Below, piece by piece: positions 61,986 through 64,000 of a DNA stretch of 64,000 nucleotides. The translations under genes were made by a program, and so were the position numbers. The stretch's first letter is position 1. The number at the start of each line of letters is the position of its first letter. Source of the stretch: Corynebacterium flavescens (GTDB taxonomy: Bacteria > Actinomycetota > Actinomycetes > Mycobacteriales > Mycobacteriaceae); contig NZ_VXKK01000018.1 of assembly GCF_008693105.1 (NCBI RefSeq), positions 124,001 to 188,000 of the forward strand. The letters run 5' to 3'. The notes beneath the pieces were generated by a model. That model was not told where the DNA came from and ran no database searches. It saw only the letters and a program-made list of their open reading frames with translations.

Positions 61986-63587
61986 ATGAATAGCCCCCAT
62001 TCGGATCCTTCCCCCGGCCACAATGATTCCTCTGCGCAGGCATCCGTGCAACCAGTCGTGGTCGCAGCGCGTCACCCGCAGCGCAGAGTGCTGGTGACGG
62101 GAGCTACCGGCTACGTGGGAGGCAGGCTCATTCCTGAGCTGCTCTCTGCGGGGTTTAAAGTGCGGGCCACCAGCCGGCGCATCGACTCTTTGCGCAGGTT
62201 CCCCTGGTTCGATGAGGTCGAGCATGCGGAGGCGGATCTCAGCTCCTACGAGGACATCGCCGCCGCCGTCGAGGACGTCGACGTGCTCTTTTATCTGGTG
62301 CACTCGATGGGCAAGGTCAAGGACTTCGAAAAGGAAGAAAAGCGCATCGCCGAGAACGTGGCGCGCGCGGCGAGCGAGGCCGGTATGGGCCGCATAGTCT
62401 ATCTTTCCGGCCTGATACCCCAGGGCAGCGAGCCCGAGGATCTCTCCGCGCACATGCGCTCGCGGGAGAATGTCGCCCGCACGCTTTTGGCAAGTCGCGT
62501 CGACACAATAGTGCTGCGCGCGGCCACTCTAATCGGATCCGGTTCTGCTTCTTTTGAGATCATCCGGCACCTCTCCGAGCGCCTGCCGCTGATGCTCACC
62601 CCGCAGTGGATTCAGAATGATATTGAGCCCATCGCCATCCGGGATGCTGTGTACTACCTCGTGCGCTGCGCGGGTCTGCCGGAGGAGGAGAAGGTCAATC
62701 GCGGCTATGACATTGGAGGGGGCAGCGTCTACAAGTTCAAAGATCTCCTGAGCCTCTACGGCCGCGCGCGGGGGCACCGCAACCGCATCTATTCTCTGCC
62801 GATTCCGCTGCCCATGGACACGCTTTCCGGCGGCTGGATCTCCTTGGTCACCCCGGTGCCCTTCGGCATAGCCAAGCCCCTGGCGCAGTCAATGGCCAAG
62901 GACGCGGTGACGAACGAGCACGATATTGCCCAGCTCATCCCTGATCCGCCGCGCGGCTTCTTGGACTATCCCACAGCGGTGCGCTTTGCTTTGACCCAGG
63001 AGGCCGCAGACCGGGTGGTCACCTCCTGGGATTCTTCCTGGACTGCGGCTGCGGGCGATAACCCGGCGGAGCTCGCGCCTAATGACCCGGATTGGGCAGG
63101 CGTGACCGTCTATAAAGACGAGCGCGAGCGTCGGGTCGATGCACCGGTGGAAAGGGTGTGGGAGGTCATCGAGGGCATCGGCGGCAGGCACGGCTGGTAT
63201 TCCACGCCGGTGCTGTGGAAGGTGCGAGGCATTCTCGATAGGATCTTGGGCGGCCCAGGCCTAGGCGGGCGGCGCAATCCCAATTCACTAACAGTGGGAG
63301 ACCGCGTGGATTGGTGGCGCGTGGAGTATTTAGAGCGTCCGCACAAGCTGGTGCTGCGCGCGGAGATGAAGGTCGACGGCCAAGCCTGGCTGCAGCTGGA
63401 AGTCGAGGAGGGCGAGGAAGATCCCGGTGCTTCCATCTACAAGCAGACCGCCTATTATGCGCCGCGCAGCTGGCTGGGGCACATCTATTGGTGGGGCGTT
63501 GCACCCTTCCATACCTTTGTATTCCCATTGATGGCCGCAGGCGTGGCCTCCTCGGCAGAGGCCACGCGGTCTACACAAGCCAAGTAA
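61986..63587 (+). CDS. SDR-family NAD(P)-binding protein with DUF2867 domain
   Basis: N-terminal NAD(P)-binding Rossmann domain of the NmrA/extended SDR type (VLVTGATGYVGGRLIPELL near residue 35; LFYLVHSMG; YLSGLIPQG), about 300 residues. A C-terminal domain of about 170 residues follows (ERRVDAPVERVWEVIEGIGGRHGWYS), the SRPBCC-like DUF2867 region. The product is unknown; similar proteins are common in actinobacteria. ATG 61986 follows weak signals. Confidence 0.85.
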   Translation: MNSPHSDPSPGHNDSSAQASVQPVVVAARHPQRRVLVTGATGYVGGRLIPELLSAGFKVRATSRRIDSLRRFPWFDEVEHAEADLSSYEDIAAAVEDVDVLFYLVHSMGKVKDFEKEEKRIAENVARAASEAGMGRIVYLSGLIPQGSEPEDLSAHMRSRENVARTLLASRVDTIVLRAATLIGSGSASFEIIRHLSERLPLMLTPQWIQNDIEPIAIRDAVYYLVRCAGLPEEEKVNRGYDIGGGSVYKFKDLLSLYGRARGHRNRIYSLPIPLPMDTLSGGWISLVTPVPFGIAKPLAQSMAKDAVTNEHDIAQLIPDPPRGFLDYPTAVRFALTQEAADRVVTSWDSSWTAAAGDNPAELAPNDPDWAGVTVYKDERERRVDAPVERVWEVIEGIGGRHGWYSTPVLWKVRGILDRILGGPGLGGRRNPNSLTVGDRVDWWRVEYLERPHKLVLRAEMKVDGQAWLQLEVEEGEEDPGASIYKQTAYYAPRSWLGHIYWWGVAPFHTFVFPLMAAGVASSAEATRSTQAK

Positions 63588-63617
63588 AAGGCCAAGTAGC
63601 AGGCCTAATAAAAGGCC
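63582..63617. repeat. three 12-bp tandem repeats at the SDR 3' end
   Basis: AAGTAAAAGGCC (63582-63593), AAGTAGCAGGCC (63594-63605) and TAATAAAAGGCC (63606-63617) are contiguous. The first contains the SDR stop codon and the last reaches the stop of the convergent gene. Confidence 0.75.
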
Positions 63618-64000
63618 TAGTTGATGGTGGCGATGACCTGGCCGGAGCTCAGGCGGTCGCCCACAGCGGCGCGCAGGGAGATCTTTCCGGCGCGCGCCGC
63701 CTTGATGGAGGATTCCATCTTCATCGCTTCCACCGTGGCGAGGTCGTCACCAACGGCAACCTCGTCGCCCTCGGCCACGTTCCAGGCCACGAGGTTGGCC
63801 TCAAAGGAGGCGGTGACGGCGTTCTCGCCGGCGGCCTCGGCTGCATCGCTGTCCGTACCTGCACCCGCGCTTGAGCTGGAGCCACCGGCAGGGGCGCCGG
63901 CGCTGAGTAGCTCGGTCGGGAAGCCGACGTTGATGAGCCTGCCGTCGATCTCCACGGCGACGTTGCGGCGCTGGGAGTAGATGGCCTCGACCTTATCCAC
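63617..64000 (-). CDS. C-terminal part of a biotin-dependent carboxylase (biotin carrier domain), partial
   Basis: The gene enters from the right edge. A Gly/Ser/Ala linker (residues about 35-60 of the visible part) precedes a biotinyl domain with the biotin Lys in VEAMKMESS and the typical end SGQVIATIN. The segment before it (AVEIDGRLINVGFP) resembles the linker of biotin carboxylase-carrier fusions. Neighbouring DUF1445 and YcsG-like genes suggest a link to urea-amidolyase/KipIA-type proteins, but only the upstream sequence can tell. The true start is outside the window. Confidence 0.8.
   Translation of the reverse strand: MDKVEAIYSQRRNVAVEIDGRLINVGFPTELLSAGAPAGGSSSSAGAGTDSDAAEAAGENAVTASFEANLVAWNVAEGDEVAVGDDLATVEAMKMESSIKAARAGKISLRAAVGDRLSSGQVIATIN

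Overview
The window is about 64 kb of high-GC chromosomal DNA from a Corynebacterium. The gene order prpR/prpDBC - pyc - accBC - sulfurtransferase - maf - accE - dtsR2 - dtsR1 - tus (trehalose) genes - birA - PH protein - purK - purE is the arrangement I know from the genus. Acyl-CoA carboxylase epsilon subunit, PrpR-type regulator and LpdA-type flavoprotein also fit. The species cannot be fixed from sequence alone; the gal cluster, acetolactate decarboxylase and a beta-oxidation block suggest a skin- or host-associated species rather than C. glutamicum itself. No rRNA, tRNA, CRISPR array or prophage was seen.

Layout. 1-7.5 kb: tail of an unknown gene, alpha/beta hydrolase, conserved hypothetical protein, NlpC/P60 protein with a small partner, upp, an XRE regulator, M20D amidohydrolase and LpdA-like flavoprotein. 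7.8-13 kb: divergent prpR and prpDBC (methylcitrate cycle). 13.3-19.2 kb: pyruvate carboxylase, GNAT acetyltransferase and accBC. 19.4-22.5 kb: rhodanese-like protein lacking the catalytic cysteine, an ATP-grasp-like Cj0069-family protein and a DUF4282 membrane protein. 22.5-24.0 kb: a 1.49 kb segment with an HNH endonuclease bounded by 24-bp inverted repeats. 24.0-28.5 kb: DUF3151, maf, accE, dtsR2, dtsR1. 28.8-31.1 kb: phosphate transport (pitA, a small membrane protein, a small protein behind a PHO-box-like array). 31.1-37.7 kb: treS and the trehalose importer tusEFGK with a small lipoprotein and membrane protein. 37.8-41.8 kb: birA with a repeat insertion, PH-domain protein, alsD, purK, purE. 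41.8-46.1 kb: a ribose operon (rbsR, A, C'-'B, K, D) damaged by an internal in-frame deletion. 46.2-52 kb: YdcF-like protein, then galM - Na+/sugar symporter - small membrane protein - galT - galK. 52-53.6 kb: membrane protein and RNase H-like protein. 53.7-64 kb: a fatty-acid degradation block (TetR, acyl-CoA dehydrogenase, HAD/enoyl-CoA hydratase fusion, thiolase) beside an NRAMP-like transporter, DUF1445 protein, GntR regulator, SDR-DUF2867 protein and the end of a biotin carrier protein.

How the genes connect. Much of the window concerns acyl-CoA and biotin metabolism: birA could biotinylate Pyc, AccBC and the carrier at the right edge; AccBC with DtsR1/DtsR2/AccE would make malonyl-CoA for lipid synthesis; prpDBC disposes of propionyl-CoA; the fad block would release acetyl-CoA. 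Sugar uptake (trehalose, galactose, formerly ribose) is the second theme.

Most notable: the inverted-repeat-bounded HNH element, which also carries two perfect DnaA boxes in a hairpin; the rbsC'-'rbsB fusion; a 20-bp operator-like motif at three promoters of the fad block; the PHO-box-like array before an unknown 83-aa protein; a 15-bp minisatellite inside birA; and the cysteine-less rhodanese.
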